64,000 nucleotides of DNA from Streptomyces lomondensis (GCF_014651035.1 NZ_BMWC01000002.1:186001-250000); one strand, 5' to 3'. Counted from the first letter of the stretch, positions 34,794-45,406 are shown. Numbers and translations: made by a program. The notes: a model not told the origin generated them from the sequence alone.

Positions 34794-36014
34794 GTGAATC
34801 CCACAGAGGTCAGTGAACCCGGACGGAAGGCTTCCGGCCAGTTCATGAAGCCCCTACTTCCCCTTGCCCTGGCCACCTTCGCGGTCGGCACCGACGCGTT
34901 CGTCATCGCCGGCCTGCTACCCGCCATTGCTGCCGATTTCGACGTCAGCATCGCGGCTGCCGGCCAGTTAGTGACAGCATTTGCCCTGACGTTCGCTGTT
35001 ACCGCACCGGTTCTTGGTTGGTTACTGAGCCCGCTGGACCGTCGCACAGCACTTCAGCTGGCACTGGTCGTGTTCACCGTGGGCAACGCGGTTACCGCGC
35101 TGAGTCCCAACTACGAACTGGCGTTGTTCTCCCGTGTCCTCACAGCTGTCGGGGCAGCCACCATTACGGCCACGGCTTCCAGCGCCGCGGTGGCGGTCAC
35201 GCCGGAGGAACGGCGAGGGCGTGCGATGGCGTTTGTCATCGGCGGACTCACCGTCTCCACAGCACTGGGTATGCCGTTCGGCAACATGATCGGCCATGTC
35301 GACTGGCGCCTTACGCTCTGGGCAGTGGCTGCTCTCGGAGTCATCGCAGCAATCGGGACATCGGTGGGTCTGCCCAAAATCACGCTGCCCGCCACGAGCC
35401 TCGGCGCGCGCCTGGCGCCGCTCCGTCAGCCCAGGATGATCGTCACCTTGTTGGCGACCCTGCTGGTGATGGGCGGACACTATATGGTCTACACCTACAT
35501 CGGAGCGGTGACGGCGGATGCCACCGCCGGGACGTTCACCCAGGCACTGACCCTGATTCTGCTGGCGTGGGGTATCGGCGCGGTGGTCGGCAATCTGCTC
35601 GCCGGTTACCTCGTGGACAGTCTTCCCACGATTCGCGTCGCGGTTGCGGCACTCGCTGCCGCGACAGTCCTGCTCGCCATCAGCCCTCTCGCGGTCAACA
35701 ACCTGGCCGTCGTCATCGTGTGGGCCGCAATCTGGGGCGTAACAGACGGAGCCCCATCAGTGATCCAACAATATCGGCTGGTCAGCTTTGCTCCCGCCTC
35801 AGCGCCAGTCCTGTTCGGCCTCAACTCCTCCGCAGTCTTCCTGGGCGTGGCTCTGGGCGGCGGACTCGGCGGCATCGCACAGGACTGGCTGCCGGTGACG
35901 TCGCTCGGTCTTCCCGCAGCCGTCCTGGCTCTGGTCGCCACCACGCTCACCGTCGTCCACGGGAAGAGGGCCAGGACGGAAACCTCGCCGGAAGCAGCAC
36001 CGGCCGGCCGATGA
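34794..36014 (+). CDS. MFS transporter (DHA1-type drug exporter)
   Basis: 406 residues with about 12 transmembrane helices and the motif A-like loop (LLSPLDRRTALQLA; GRAMAFVIGGLTVSTALGMPFG contains the motif C-like GPxxGG/PFG turn). It is probably the exporter and self-resistance pump for the cluster product. GTG 34794 follows AACGAGGAC. Codons 59 and 77 are TTA (34968-34970, 35022-35024), suggesting bldA dependence. Its third codon positions are visibly less GC-rich than in neighbouring core genes, a sign of transfer. Confidence 0.93.
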   Translation: MNPTEVSEPGRKASGQFMKPLLPLALATFAVGTDAFVIAGLLPAIAADFDVSIAAAGQLVTAFALTFAVTAPVLGWLLSPLDRRTALQLALVVFTVGNAVTALSPNYELALFSRVLTAVGAATITATASSAAVAVTPEERRGRAMAFVIGGLTVSTALGMPFGNMIGHVDWRLTLWAVAALGVIAAIGTSVGLPKITLPATSLGARLAPLRQPRMIVTLLATLLVMGGHYMVYTYIGAVTADATAGTFTQALTLILLAWGIGAVVGNLLAGYLVDSLPTIRVAVAALAAATVLLAISPLAVNNLAVVIVWAAIWGVTDGAPSVIQQYRLVSFAPASAPVLFGLNSSAVFLGVALGGGLGGIAQDWLPVTSLGLPAAVLALVATTLTVVHGKRARTETSPEAAPAGR

Positions 36015-36047
36015 CCCGACGTTGATGCGACGTCAGGGGGCCAGGGG

Positions 36048-36071
36048 GGCGGCCTCGTTCTCGAGGCCGCC
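36048..36071. terminator. Bidirectional hairpin between the MFS gene and ychF
   Basis: A perfect 10-bp inverted repeat (arm GGCGGCCTCG, loop TTCT) lies between the two convergent genes and marks the right edge of the cluster. Confidence 0.75.
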
Positions 36072-36126
36072 GCAGAGGCGACAGTGATCGGCCGGCGCCC
36101 GCTGAACCAACCCGGCGCCGCCGGCC

Positions 36127-37215
<1,089 letters not shown>

Positions 37216-37385
37216 GTTGCGACTTCCCGTGAGTGGAGAGGGCCAGGGGGCCAGGAGACCGGCCGATCCACCAGTCTACGGCGTGCCCCCGATCGCCCCG
37301 GCGGCATATCGAACGCTTGGCCAAGCCTCGGCCCACGGCGTGTCTGAGGGGCGATTCTGCATATTGAACGACCTAAGTTGGTGCA

Positions 37386-37970
37386 GTGGAGCAATACAGG
37401 ACGCGACCTGCCCAGTACGCACCGCGACGCGACCGGCCGAGGCCGCCCCTGCCGCCCCAGGCGAAACGGGGAGCGGGCGGCGGGCCCGTACGGACGGCCC
37501 GGCCGCCGGGGCCGCAGCGCCGTCCGGCGCCGGTCCGGCGGCCCGCGCCCGTGCCGGCGCCCACCGCGGGGCGGCTGCCGAACCCGCGGCTGACCGGGCT
37601 GGGCAGCGGGCTGTTCTGCGCGGTGGTGATGTTTCTGCTCGGCGCGCTGTGCGCGGCGCTGTTCGGGGCGTCGCTGACGGCGTACGGCGTGCTGTTCCTG
37701 CCGGTGTGCGTGCTGACCGCCCTCTGGGTGCGCCGGGGCGACCTGATGACCGCGCCCGTGGTCGTGCCGATCGCCTTCGCCGTGGGTCTGCTGCCGGTGG
37801 CCGAGGGCGACGGAGGGGTCGGCGGCAAGCTGATGGGGCTGGTGACCGCGCTCGCCACGCAGGCCGGGTGGCTGTACGGCGGGACCCTGATCGCCGGGCT
37901 GATCGTGATCGTCCGGCGGATCAGGCTGGTGCACCGGCGGCGCACGGCAGGAGCCCGCACGCCGGCGTGA
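37386..37970 (+). CDS. DUF6542-type small membrane protein
   Basis: 194 residues. The first 70 are Pro/Arg-rich and cytoplasmic; then come about four transmembrane helices (72-180), with a short C-terminal basic tail. GTG 37386 begins MEQYRTRPAQY; no strong ribosome site precedes it. The family occurs next to ispH and xseA in Streptomyces as far as I recall; no function is known. Confidence 0.75.
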   Translation: MEQYRTRPAQYAPRRDRPRPPLPPQAKRGAGGGPVRTARPPGPQRRPAPVRRPAPVPAPTAGRLPNPRLTGLGSGLFCAVVMFLLGALCAALFGASLTAYGVLFLPVCVLTALWVRRGDLMTAPVVVPIAFAVGLLPVAEGDGGVGGKLMGLVTALATQAGWLYGGTLIAGLIVIVRRIRLVHRRRTAGARTPA

Positions 37971-38035
37971 CAGGCACCGGGGCCCGCACGCCGGTGTAAC
38001 ACGCGCTGGGCCCTCGGGGCGCCGGCAGACACCCC

Positions 38036-38782
38036 CTAGTGTCCGGCCGCCCGCATCGCCGCGCCCACGATGCCCGCGTTGTTCTGGAGCTGCGCCGGGA
38101 CGATCTCCGCCTTGATGCCCTCGATGTGGGGCAGGAACTTGTGGGACTTGCGGCTGACGCCGCCGCCGATGATGAACAGGTCAGGCGAGAACAGCATCTC
38201 GACATGGGCGAGGTACCTGCGCACGCGGTGCGCCGCCCAGTGCTCCCACGTCATCTCGTGGTCCTCGCGGGCCTTGCTGGAGGCCCGCTTCTCCGCGTCG
38301 TGCCCGTCCAGCTCCAGGTGGCCCAGCTCGGTGTTGGGGACGAGGACGCCGTCGGTGAAGACCGCGCTGCCGATGCCCGTGCCGAACGTCAGCACGATGA
38401 CCGTGCCCCGGCGGCCGCGGCCGGCGCCGAAGTGCATCTCGGCGACGCCCGCCGCGTCCGCGTCGTTCACCACCGTCACGGGCAGCCCGCCCAGCCGCTC
38501 GCCGAGCAGGGCGCGCGCGTCGGTGTCGATCCAGCTGTCGTCGACGTTCGCCGCCGTACGGATCATGGCTCCGTCGGTGACCACGCCCGGGAACGTGACC
38601 CCGACCGGGCCCGTCCAGCCGAAGTGGTCGACGACCTGCCTGACGCCGTCGGCCACCCCGTCGGGCGTGGCCGGGTGCGGGGTGAGGACCTTGTGGCGCT
38701 CCTGCGCGAGGTCGCCCTTGTCCAGGTCGACCGGGGCGCCCTTGATCCCGGATCCGCCGATGTCCACGCCGAAGATCTGCAT
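38036..38782 (-). CDS. ppgK: Polyphosphate glucokinase (ROK family)
   Basis: 248 residues. Actinobacterial PpgK enzymes phosphorylate glucose with polyphosphate or ATP. Visible are the N-terminal phosphate motif [17 protein letters not shown], the sugar-binding [14 protein letters not shown], the [12 protein letters not shown] loop and the C-terminal IIGGGVSRK. The length and the [17 protein letters not shown] region match PpgK rather than larger ROK repressors. Confidence 0.95.
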   Translation of the reverse strand: MQIFGVDIGGSGIKGAPVDLDKGDLAQERHKVLTPHPATPDGVADGVRQVVDHFGWTGPVGVTFPGVVTDGAMIRTAANVDDSWIDTDARALLGERLGGLPVTVVNDADAAGVAEMHFGAGRGRRGTVIVLTFGTGIGSAVFTDGVLVPNTELGHLELDGHDAEKRASSKAREDHEMTWEHWAAHRVRRYLAHVEMLFSPDLFIIGGGVSRKSHKFLPHIEGIKAEIVPAQLQNNAGIVGAAMRAAGH

Positions 38783-38829
38783 GGCCCTACGTTACGACGT
38801 ACGACTGACAGTCATAGCCTGCCGGGAGG

Positions 38830-39846
38830 TCACTCCCCGGAATCCTCACCGGTCCCGGCCCCGCCACGCTCGGCGACCAGCGCCGCCGCCTCCTCGCGCA
38901 GGTCGCGGCGCAGCTCCTTGGGCAGGGAGAACGTGATGGACTCCTCGGCCGCCTTGACGATCTCGACGTCCTCGAAGCCGCGCTGGGAGAGCCACTCCAG
39001 GACCTGCTCGACCAGGACCTCCGGGACGGAGGCGCCCGAGGTGACGCCGACGGTGGTCACGCCCTCCAGCCAGGCCTCGTCGATCTCGTCGGCGAAGTCC
39101 ACGAGGTAGGCCGCGCGGGCGCCCGCGAGCTTGGCGACCTCCACGAGCCGCTTGGAGTTGGAGGAGTTGCGGGAGCCGACCACGATCACCAGGTCCGACT
39201 CGGCGCCCATCTGCTTCACGGCCAGCTGGCGGTTCTGCGTGGCGTAGCAGATGTCGTCGCTGGGCGGGGAGATGAGCTGCGGGAACTTCTCCTTCAGTGC
39301 GTCGACGGTCTCCATGGTCTCGTCGACGGACAGCGTGGTCTGGGAGAGCCAGACGACCTTGGACGGGTCGCGGACCTCGACCTTCTCGACGTCGCCCGGC
39401 CCGTCGACGAGCTGGATGTGGTCGGGGGCCTCGCCGGAGGTGCCGATGACCTCCTCGTGGCCCTCGTGGCCGATCAGGAGGATGTCGTAGTCGTCGTTCG
39501 CGAAGCGGACGGCTTCCTTGTGGACCTTGGTGACCAGCGGGCAGGTGGCGTCGATGGTGGCGAGGCGGCCGCGCTCGGCCTCCTCGTGGACGACGGGGGC
39601 GACCCCGTGCGCCGAGAACATGACGATGTTGCCCGGAGGGACCTCTTCCGTCTGCTCGACGAAGATCGCGCCCTTCTTCTCCAGGGTCTGCACGACGTAC
39701 TTGTTGTGGACGATCTCGTGGCGGACGTAGACCGGAGCGCCGTACTGCTCCAGCGCTTTCTCGACGGCGATCACGGCGCGGTCCACACCCGCGCAGTAGC
39801 CACGGGGGGCGGCGAGCAGGACACGGCGGCCAGGCGAAGCAGACAT
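38830..39846 (-). CDS. ispH: 4-hydroxy-3-methylbut-2-enyl diphosphate reductase
   Basis: 338 residues. Final step of the MEP pathway to IPP and DMAPP. It has the three 4Fe-4S cysteines in [17 protein letters not shown] and the DICYATQNR region, plus [15 protein letters not shown] 39846 ([17 protein letters not shown]) is the usual start; ATG 39855 is an alternative. A C-terminal extension of about 30 residues is rich in Glu, Gly and Ala. Divergent from xseA. Confidence 0.97.
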   Translation of the reverse strand: MSASPGRRVLLAAPRGYCAGVDRAVIAVEKALEQYGAPVYVRHEIVHNKYVVQTLEKKGAIFVEQTEEVPPGNIVMFSAHGVAPVVHEEAERGRLATIDATCPLVTKVHKEAVRFANDDYDILLIGHEGHEEVIGTSGEAPDHIQLVDGPGDVEKVEVRDPSKVVWLSQTTLSVDETMETVDALKEKFPQLISPPSDDICYATQNRQLAVKQMGAESDLVIVVGSRNSSNSKRLVEVAKLAGARAAYLVDFADEIDEAWLEGVTTVGVTSGASVPEVLVEQVLEWLSQRGFEDVEIVKAAEESITFSLPKELRRDLREEAAALVAERGGAGTGEDSGE

Positions 39847-40015
39847 GCGTCCCATCGTAAGGCCGCGTTCGGCGGGTCGGAGATCACGCCGCTGTGGAGT
39901 CCCTGGGAAGACTGACAGGGCGTGACGTGAGTGACGGGACGCGGGAGCGGAGGCGCGACGGCCAGGGCCGGGACGGCGGCCCCCGATGTCGGCGGCGCCC
40001 ACTACGCTCGCGGGC

Positions 40016-41224
40016 ATGGCTGTGAACACGTCCGCGGAATCCCCGCTGCCCGTCGGTGAGGTGTCGCGGCTCATCGGGGGGTGGATCGACCGGCTCGGGG
40101 CCGTGTGGGTCGAGGGGCAGATCACGCAGTTGTCGCGGCGGCCGGGCGCGGGTGTCGTGTTCCTGACGCTGCGGGACCCGTCGTACGACATCTCCGTCAG
40201 CGTCACCTGCTACCGGCAGGTGTTCGACGCCGTCGCGGACGTGGTGAGCGAGGGCGCCCGGGTCGTCGTCCTCGCGAAGCCCGAGTGGTACGCCCCGCGC
40301 GGGCAGCTGTCGCTGCGGGCCGCCGAGATAAGGCCGGTCGGCGTCGGTGAGCTGCTCGCGCGCCTGGAGCAGCTGAAGAAGGCCCTGGCGCGGGAGGGCC
40401 TGTTCGCGCCGGAGCGCAAGAAGCCGCTGCCGTTCCTGCCGCAGTTGATCGGCCTGGTCTGCGGGCGGGCCTCGGCCGCCGAGCGGGACGTGCTGGAGAA
40501 CGCCCGGCACCGCTGGCCCGCCGTCCGCTTCGAGGTGCGCAACGTCGCGGTGCAGGGCGTGCACGCCGTGCCGCAGGTCGTGCAGGCCGTGAAGGAGCTC
40601 GACGCGATCGACGACGTGGACGTGATCATCGTCGCCCGGGGCGGCGGCAGTGTGGAGGACCTGCTGCCGTTCTCCGACGAGCAGCTGATCCGCACGGTCG
40701 CCCAGTGCCGTACGCCCGTGGTGTCCGCGATCGGGCACGAGCCCGACAACCCGCTGCTGGACCATGTCGCCGACCTGCGCGCCTCCACGCCGACCGACGC
40801 CGCCAAGAAGGTCGTGCCGGACGTCGGCGAGGAGTACGAGCGGGTGCGGCTGCTGCGGGACCGGGCGCGGCGGTGCGTGGCGGCGCTGGTCGAGCGGGAG
40901 GAGCGCGGGCTGGCCCACGCGCTCGCCCGGCCCTCGATAGAGGATCCGCACCGGATGATCGACGAGCGCGCCGACCAGGTGGCGGACCTGCTCGACCGGG
41001 GCCGGCGCTGTCTGCGGCACCAGCTCGACCGGGCCGACTCCGAGCTGACGCACACACACGCGCGCGTGGTGGCCCTCTCCCCCGCCGCGACCCTGAAGCG
41101 CGGGTACGCCGTGCTCCAGAAGGCGGACGGGCACGCCGTCCGCGACCCCGGCGAGGTGACGGCCGGCGAGGCCCTGCGCGCCCGGGTCTCCGAGGGTGAG
41201 TTCTCCGTACGAGTGGACACATAG
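40016..41224 (+). CDS. xseA: Exodeoxyribonuclease VII large subunit
   Basis: 402 residues. N-terminal OB-fold ([25 protein letters not shown]), catalytic core with [18 protein letters not shown] and the [26 protein letters not shown] motif, and a long helical C-terminus. It acts with XseB to degrade single-stranded DNA in repair. ATG 40016 begins [13 protein letters not shown]. Confidence 0.97.
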   Translation: MAVNTSAESPLPVGEVSRLIGGWIDRLGAVWVEGQITQLSRRPGAGVVFLTLRDPSYDISVSVTCYRQVFDAVADVVSEGARVVVLAKPEWYAPRGQLSLRAAEIRPVGVGELLARLEQLKKALAREGLFAPERKKPLPFLPQLIGLVCGRASAAERDVLENARHRWPAVRFEVRNVAVQGVHAVPQVVQAVKELDAIDDVDVIIVARGGGSVEDLLPFSDEQLIRTVAQCRTPVVSAIGHEPDNPLLDHVADLRASTPTDAAKKVVPDVGEEYERVRLLRDRARRCVAALVEREERGLAHALARPSIEDPHRMIDERADQVADLLDRGRRCLRHQLDRADSELTHTHARVVALSPAATLKRGYAVLQKADGHAVRDPGEVTAGEALRARVSEGEFSVRVDT

Positions 41225-41233
41225 GGTGAGTGG

Positions 41234-41491
41234 ATGACCAGCGAGGTTGATGAGACGCCGGGCCGGACCGAGGCGCTCGGGTACGAGCAGGCGCGGGACG
41301 AGCTGATCGAGGTCGTCCGGCACCTGGAGGCGGGCGGTACGACGCTGGAGGAGTCGCTGGCGCTCTGGGAGCGGGGCGAGGAGCTGGCCAAGGTGTGCCG
41401 GCGCTGGCTGGAGGGGGCCCGGGCGCGGCTCGACGCGGCGCTGGCGGAGGAGGCCGCGGAGGAGTCCGGGGACCGAGCGGACGCGGAGTAG
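41234..41491 (+). CDS. xseB: Exodeoxyribonuclease VII small subunit
   Basis: 85 residues, nearly all helical: [35 protein letters not shown] is the family signature. It starts nine bases after xseA, forming a two-gene operon. The acidic tail ([14 protein letters not shown]) is typical of actinobacterial XseB. Confidence 0.96.
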   Translation: MTSEVDETPGRTEALGYEQARDELIEVVRHLEAGGTTLEESLALWERGEELAKVCRRWLEGARARLDAALAEEAAEESGDRADAE

Positions 41492-41536
41492 CACGGACGG
41501 TTCACTGTGAGGTGCGACACGACACGCCAGATTTGA

Positions 41537-41555
41537 TTGAACGTTGAACTTCATT
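41537..41555 (+). promoter_or_regulatory. Repeated TTGAAC motif upstream of the nitroreductase gene
   Basis: TTGAAC occurs twice in direct order with one base between (41537-41549), and TGAACTTCA (41545-41553) is a small inverted repeat. The block is AT-richer than its surroundings and could hold the promoter and a redox or MarR-type regulator site for the gene at 41604. Confidence 0.35.
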
Positions 41556-41603
41556 CCCGTACGGTCGAAGACATCAGCCGTACCCGCTCGAGAAGGTTCC
41601 TTC

Positions 41604-42194
41604 ATGTCTCTCGTCCTTGACCCCGCCGCCCAGGACCTGCTCTTCCGCGAGGCCCGCACCGCCAACACGTTCACCGACGAGCCGGTGACCGACGAGCAGG
41701 TGCAGGCGATCTACGACCTGGTCAAGTACGGCCCGACCTCGATGAACCAGTCGCCGCTGCGCGTCACGCTGGTCCGCTCCGCCGAGGCCCGCGAGCGCCT
41801 GGTGCAGCACCTGGCCGAGGGCAACCAGGCCAAGACCGCCGCCGCCCCGCTGGTCGCGATCCTCTCCGCGGACAACGAGTTCCACGAGGAGCTGCCCGCG
41901 CTCTTCCCGCACTTCCCGCAGGCCAAGGACGCCTTCTTCGGCGAGCGGGCCGTCCGCGAGAACAGCGCCGCGCTGAACGCCACCCTCCAGGCCGCCTACT
42001 TCATCATCGGCGTCCGCGCGGCCGGTCTGGCCGCCGGTCCCATGACGGGCGCCGACCTGGAGGGCATCCGCAAGGAGTTCCTGGACGACGACCACACCCC
42101 GCTGATGGTCGTCAACATCGGCCGGCCGGGCCCGGACGCCTGGTTCCCGCGCTCCCCGCGCCTGGAGTTCGACCAGGTCGTCACGACCGTCTGA
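41604..42194 (+). CDS. Nitroreductase-family protein, malonic semialdehyde reductase (RutE)-like
   Basis: 196 residues of the FMN-dependent nitroreductase fold. FREARTANTFTDEPVTDEQVQAIYDLVKYGPTSMNQSPLRV near the N-terminus and the C-terminal GLAAGPMTGAD and VNIGRPGPDAWFPRSPRL match the RutE/HadB branch, which reduces malonic semialdehyde to 3-hydroxypropionate. A general quinone or nitro reductase role is also possible. ATG 41604 follows GAGAAGG. Confidence 0.88.
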   Translation: MSLVLDPAAQDLLFREARTANTFTDEPVTDEQVQAIYDLVKYGPTSMNQSPLRVTLVRSAEARERLVQHLAEGNQAKTAAAPLVAILSADNEFHEELPALFPHFPQAKDAFFGERAVRENSAALNATLQAAYFIIGVRAAGLAAGPMTGADLEGIRKEFLDDDHTPLMVVNIGRPGPDAWFPRSPRLEFDQVVTTV

Positions 42195-42224
42195 CCGACG
42201 CGCACGGTCTGACCGACGCGCACG
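42189..42224 (+). repeat. Two perfect tandem copies of an 18-bp unit spanning a stop codon
   Basis: GTCTGACCGACGCGCACG is present twice without a gap. The first copy contains the last codon and stop of the nitroreductase gene. It looks like a recent slippage duplication just before the terminator. Confidence 0.85.
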
Positions 42225-42227
42225 AGA

Positions 42228-42255
42228 AAGGCCCCCGGTACACGCCGGGGGCCTT
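42228..42255. terminator. Bidirectional hairpin between nitroreductase and DUF4245 genes
   Basis: A perfect 11-bp inverted repeat (arm AAGGCCCCCGG, loop TACACG) lies between convergent genes. Confidence 0.85.
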
Positions 42256-42285
42256 CTCCATGGGTACCTCCATGGGTACGGGGTC

Positions 42286-42810
42286 TCACTCCGTCTTCAG
42301 CGCGTCCGCCATCTTCGTCAGCTGCGCGAACGACGCGGTGCCCGTGACGACCGTCGTCGAGCCCTCGGTGCCCTCCAGGACCAGCGCGTCGTACCGGCCG
42401 CCCTCCCAGCGGGTCCACGTCCTGCCGTCGATCTTCTCGGTCTTCCCGGTCTCCCGCGCGCCCTGTGTGGCCTCGTCGATGAAGACCGGGCGCCGCTGAG
42501 TGGACTGCTCGACCGCCACGTACTCCCCCTCGGGGTCGTGGAAGCCGAGGTGCCAGGCGTCGAAGTCGTCGCCCTGGAAGCGGACGGAGGTGGCCTTCCA
42601 GGTGTCGGGCAGGCCCTGGGGCGCGGCGATGGGGTACGAGGCGGCGCGGCGTGCCGTGAGCAGCTCGACCCGGTAGTCGACGCGCTTGAGGTCGGGCGGG
42701 CTGTCGTCGTGCGGGATGAAGAGGTATATGACGCCCGCCACGAGGACGATGACCCCCATCGAGAGGATCATGTCCCGCGCCGTCTTCTGCTTGCCGTTCG
42801 TACCTGCCAC
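42286..42810 (-). CDS. DUF4245 membrane-anchored protein
   Basis: 174 residues. A basic N-terminus and a single transmembrane helix (about 14-31, [19 protein letters not shown]) place the rest outside. The C-terminal two thirds are beta-rich ([32 protein letters not shown]). The family sits beside glpX in many actinobacteria and has no known function. Divergent from glpX. Confidence 0.88.
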   Translation of the reverse strand: MAGTNGKQKTARDMILSMGVIVLVAGVIYLFIPHDDSPPDLKRVDYRVELLTARRAASYPIAAPQGLPDTWKATSVRFQGDDFDAWHLGFHDPEGEYVAVEQSTQRRPVFIDEATQGARETGKTEKIDGRTWTRWEGGRYDALVLEGTEGSTTVVTGTASFAQLTKMADALKTE

Positions 42811-42938
42811 GCCCCCTATCGTCGCAGGTCTCCGCCGCGCTCATCCGTGGGGGCCCCTGCTCATTTTGCCGCCTCGGCGATAGAGTCGGTCGAACAACAC
42901 CCTCATCCGGCCGTCGTCGTACAGAAAGGTGCGCTCCG

Positions 42939-43973
42939 ATGACCGAGCATCATCACTTGCCGTCCGAACTCGATGTGCCCTCCGAGGCCCCCGACCGCAA
43001 CCTCGCCCTGGAACTGGTCCGGGTGACCGAGGCGGCGGCGATGGCCGCGGGCCGCTGGGTCGGACGCGGTGACAAGAACGGCGCCGACGGTGCCGCGGTG
43101 CGTGCCATGCGGACCCTCGTCTCCACCGTCTCGATGAACGGCGTCGTCGTCATCGGCGAGGGCGAGAAGGACGAGGCCCCGATGCTGTTCAACGGGGAGC
43201 GCGTGGGCGACGGGACCGGGCCCGAGTGCGACATCGCCGTCGACCCGATCGACGGCACCACGCTGACCGCGAAGGGCATGACCAACGCGATCGCGGTGCT
43301 GGCCGCCGCCGAGCGTGGGTCCATGTTCGACCCGTCCGCCGTGTTCTACATGGACAAGCTCGTCACCGGGCCCGAGGCGGCCGACTTCGTCGACATCAAC
43401 GCGCCGGTGTCGGTGAACATCCGCCGGGTCGCCAAGGCCAAGCGGTCCGCGCCGGAGGACGTGACGGTGGTGATCCTCGACCGGCCGCGGCACGAGGGCA
43501 TCATCAACGAGATCCGGGAGACCGGTGCGCGCATCAAGCTGATCTCCGACGGCGATGTGGCCGGCTCGATCCTGGCGCTGCGCGAGGGCACGGGTGTCGA
43601 TCTGCTGCTCGGCATCGGCGGTACGCCGGAGGGCATCATCTCGGCCTGTGCGGTGAAGTGCCTGGGCGGCACGATCCAGGGCAAGCTGTGGCCCAAGGAC
43701 GACGAGGAGCGGCAGCGGGCGATCGACGCGGGGCATGATCTCGACCGGGTGCTGACGACGGAGGACCTGGTCACCGGGGAGAACGTGTTCTTCGTGGCGA
43801 CGGGGATCACGGACGGGGAGTTGCTGCGGGGGGTCCGGTACCGGGCCGAGACCGCTACGACCGACTCGATCGTGATGCGGTCCCGGTCGGGCACGGTGCG
43901 GAGGATCGATTCCGAGCATCGGCTGAGCAAGCTGCGGGCTTACAGCGCGATCGACTTCGACAAGGGGAAGTAG
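42939..43973 (+). CDS. glpX: Fructose-1,6-bisphosphatase class II
   Basis: 344 residues. Gluconeogenic hydrolysis of fructose 1,6-bisphosphate. Metal-binding motifs are [12 protein letters not shown] and [16 protein letters not shown] and the DGDVAGSI segment are typical of GlpX. ATG 42939 begins [33 protein letters not shown], full length for the family. Confidence 0.97.
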   Translation: MTEHHHLPSELDVPSEAPDRNLALELVRVTEAAAMAAGRWVGRGDKNGADGAAVRAMRTLVSTVSMNGVVVIGEGEKDEAPMLFNGERVGDGTGPECDIAVDPIDGTTLTAKGMTNAIAVLAAAERGSMFDPSAVFYMDKLVTGPEAADFVDINAPVSVNIRRVAKAKRSAPEDVTVVILDRPRHEGIINEIRETGARIKLISDGDVAGSILALREGTGVDLLLGIGGTPEGIISACAVKCLGGTIQGKLWPKDDEERQRAIDAGHDLDRVLTTEDLVTGENVFFVATGITDGELLRGVRYRAETATTDSIVMRSRSGTVRRIDSEHRLSKLRAYSAIDFDKGK

Positions 43974-44007
43974 CGCCTGTCGGGCGGGGGGTGCGGGTTG
44001 TCGGGCG

Positions 44008-44096
44008 GCTGCGGGCACGATGTGGCTGGTCGCGCCCACGCGGCGGAGCCGCAAATCCAACACAGTCCCGCGCCCCTGAAGGTGCGGCCCCTGAAG
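44008..44096 (+). repeat. Streptomyces-type intergenic repeat (GGCTGGTCGCGCCC family)
   Basis: The block with GGCTGGTCGCGCCC, CGGCGGAGCCGC and CGCGCCCCTGAA resembles an intergenic element that I recall as widespread in Streptomyces genomes after gene ends. It contains the palindrome CGGCGGAGCCGC-like core and lies just after glpX. No coding function is seen. Confidence 0.5.
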
Positions 44097-44109
44097 TCTG
44101 CTGAAAAGT

Positions 44110-44143
44110 AAAGGGCGTCCCCGGTGCGGTGGGGACGCCCTTT
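44110..44143. terminator. Bidirectional hairpin between glpX and the WhiB gene
   Basis: A perfect 13-bp inverted repeat (arm AAAGGGCGTCCCC, 8-base loop) with T-rich flanks lies between convergent genes. Confidence 0.9.
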
Positions 44144-44158
44144 CGTGCTGCTCGGCTG

Positions 44159-44536
44159 TCAGCCCGCTGCTGCTATGCGGTCTGTCGCTCGGGCCGCCTT
44201 CTTCAGTTCCAGGTCGCGGCGGCGGCGTCGGGCCAGGACCACGCGGCGTTCGGCGGCGGTGAGGCCGCCCCAGACGCCGTAGGGCTCGGGCTGGAGCAGG
44301 GCGTGTTCGCGGCATTCGACCATGACCGGGCAGCGGGCGCAGACCCGTTTCGCCGCCTCCTCGCGGGAGAGCCGCGCGGCGGTGGGCTCCTTGGAGGGGG
44401 CGAAGAACAGGCCGGCCTCGTCACGACGGCACACCGCCTCGGTGTGCCACGGGGCGTCTTGGTCCCTGTCTCGCGCTGGCACCCGCGGGGCCGGAACGGC
44501 AGCTACCTGCAGGGACGAATGCGGCGGTTGCAGCAC
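44159..44536 (-). CDS. wblI: WhiB-family iron-sulfur transcription regulator
   Basis: 125 residues with the four Fe-S cysteines Cys36, Cys66, Cys69 and Cys75 (VCARCPVMVEC), the turn GVWGGLTAAERR and a basic C-terminal tail (ARRRRRDLELKKAA) for DNA contact. The position beside glpX and the fumarase genes matches what I recall for S. coelicolor wblI (SCO5046); the symbol rests on this context. WhiB proteins sense redox or NO and act with the principal sigma factor. Confidence 0.9.
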   Translation of the reverse strand: MLQPPHSSLQVAAVPAPRVPARDRDQDAPWHTEAVCRRDEAGLFFAPSKEPTAARLSREEAAKRVCARCPVMVECREHALLQPEPYGVWGGLTAAERRVVLARRRRRDLELKKAARATDRIAAAG

Positions 44537-44710
44537 GGTCTACTCCTGACGACGGCTTCGCGAGCGAGAGACGATGCAGCAAGGCCTACCCGCTGTGCGC
44601 GCGCCTATGCACTGAGTTCCGAACCGCTGGTTTCGCCCCCGTTTTCGGGGTCCGTGGGGTGGCGTCACCGGAGACCGATTTGCCCCGGGCCTCGGCCGGA
44701 TTCGCGACTG

Positions 44711-45406
44711 TCAATGGCCCAGGTGTTTGCGCAAACCCTTGTCGACCTTGCGTTGCACCCGGTCCAGGATGTCCGCGACGACCTTGCCGCGCCGGGGCCG
44801 CGCCTCGATGCTGCCCAGGAGGGCCCATCCGTCGATGTAGACGACCGGGGCCTCCGGTTCGCCCGAGTCGAGGGTGTCCACCTCGAAGCTGCCGAGCACG
44901 CCGCCGCCCATGCCGCGCAGCGACACGTTCTCCGGGACGCGGATCTCGACGCTGCCGAAGAGCGCGAACGACTTGACGACGACCTGCTGGTGGTCGAAGA
45001 GCGCCTCGCTGAGGTCGATCTCGACGCTGCCGAAGATCGCGTACGCGTGGATCCGGCGGCCCGCGCGCCAGCGGCCCTTGCGGACGGCGCTGCTGAAGAT
45101 CGCGACCACGTTGTCGTCCGGGTCGATCGGGATGGCGCCGGCCGTGGGGCGGTACGGGGCCGGAGCCGGGCCGGGGCCCTGGCGGTGGGCGGCGGGCAGG
45201 TCCCGTATGAAGACCTCCAGTTCGCCGACCGTCTTCGCGCGCAGCACCCCCTCGACGCGCTCGGCGTGCTCGTCGGCGGTGAGACGGCCCTCGGCGAGGG
45301 CGTCGTGCAGGAGGTCGGCGATGCGGTCGCGCTCGGCGTCGGAGGCGCGGAACTCGGAGACGGCGGGCGCGGCCTGCGGGTGAAGGTCCTGCTTCTGAAG
45401 GTCCAC
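44711..45406 (-). CDS. DUF1707 (SHOCT-like) protein with cell-wall-response C-terminal domain
   Basis: About 231 residues. The DUF1707 domain (about 20-65) reads RASDAERDRIADLLHDALAEGRLTADEHAERV; after a Pro-rich linker the C-terminal part has repeated strands (IFGSVEIDL, LFGSVEIRV, GVLGSFEV, LLGSIEA) as in LiaF-like cell-wall stress proteins. GTG 45406 (MDLQKQDLHP) is chosen by family habit; a GTG at 45442 would add 12 residues. No transmembrane helix is evident. Confidence 0.85.
   Translation of the reverse strand: MDLQKQDLHPQAAPAVSEFRASDAERDRIADLLHDALAEGRLTADEHAERVEGVLRAKTVGELEVFIRDLPAAHRQGPGPAPAPYRPTAGAIPIDPDDNVVAIFSSAVRKGRWRAGRRIHAYAIFGSVEIDLSEALFDHQQVVVKSFALFGSVEIRVPENVSLRGMGGGVLGSFEVDTLDSGEPEAPVVYIDGWALLGSIEARPRRGKVVADILDRVQRKVDKGLRKHLGH

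Noticed and set aside
44008-44096. A small RNA gene after glpX
   Set aside because: The block looks like a common Streptomyces intergenic repeat and has no promoter of its own; the real terminator follows it.
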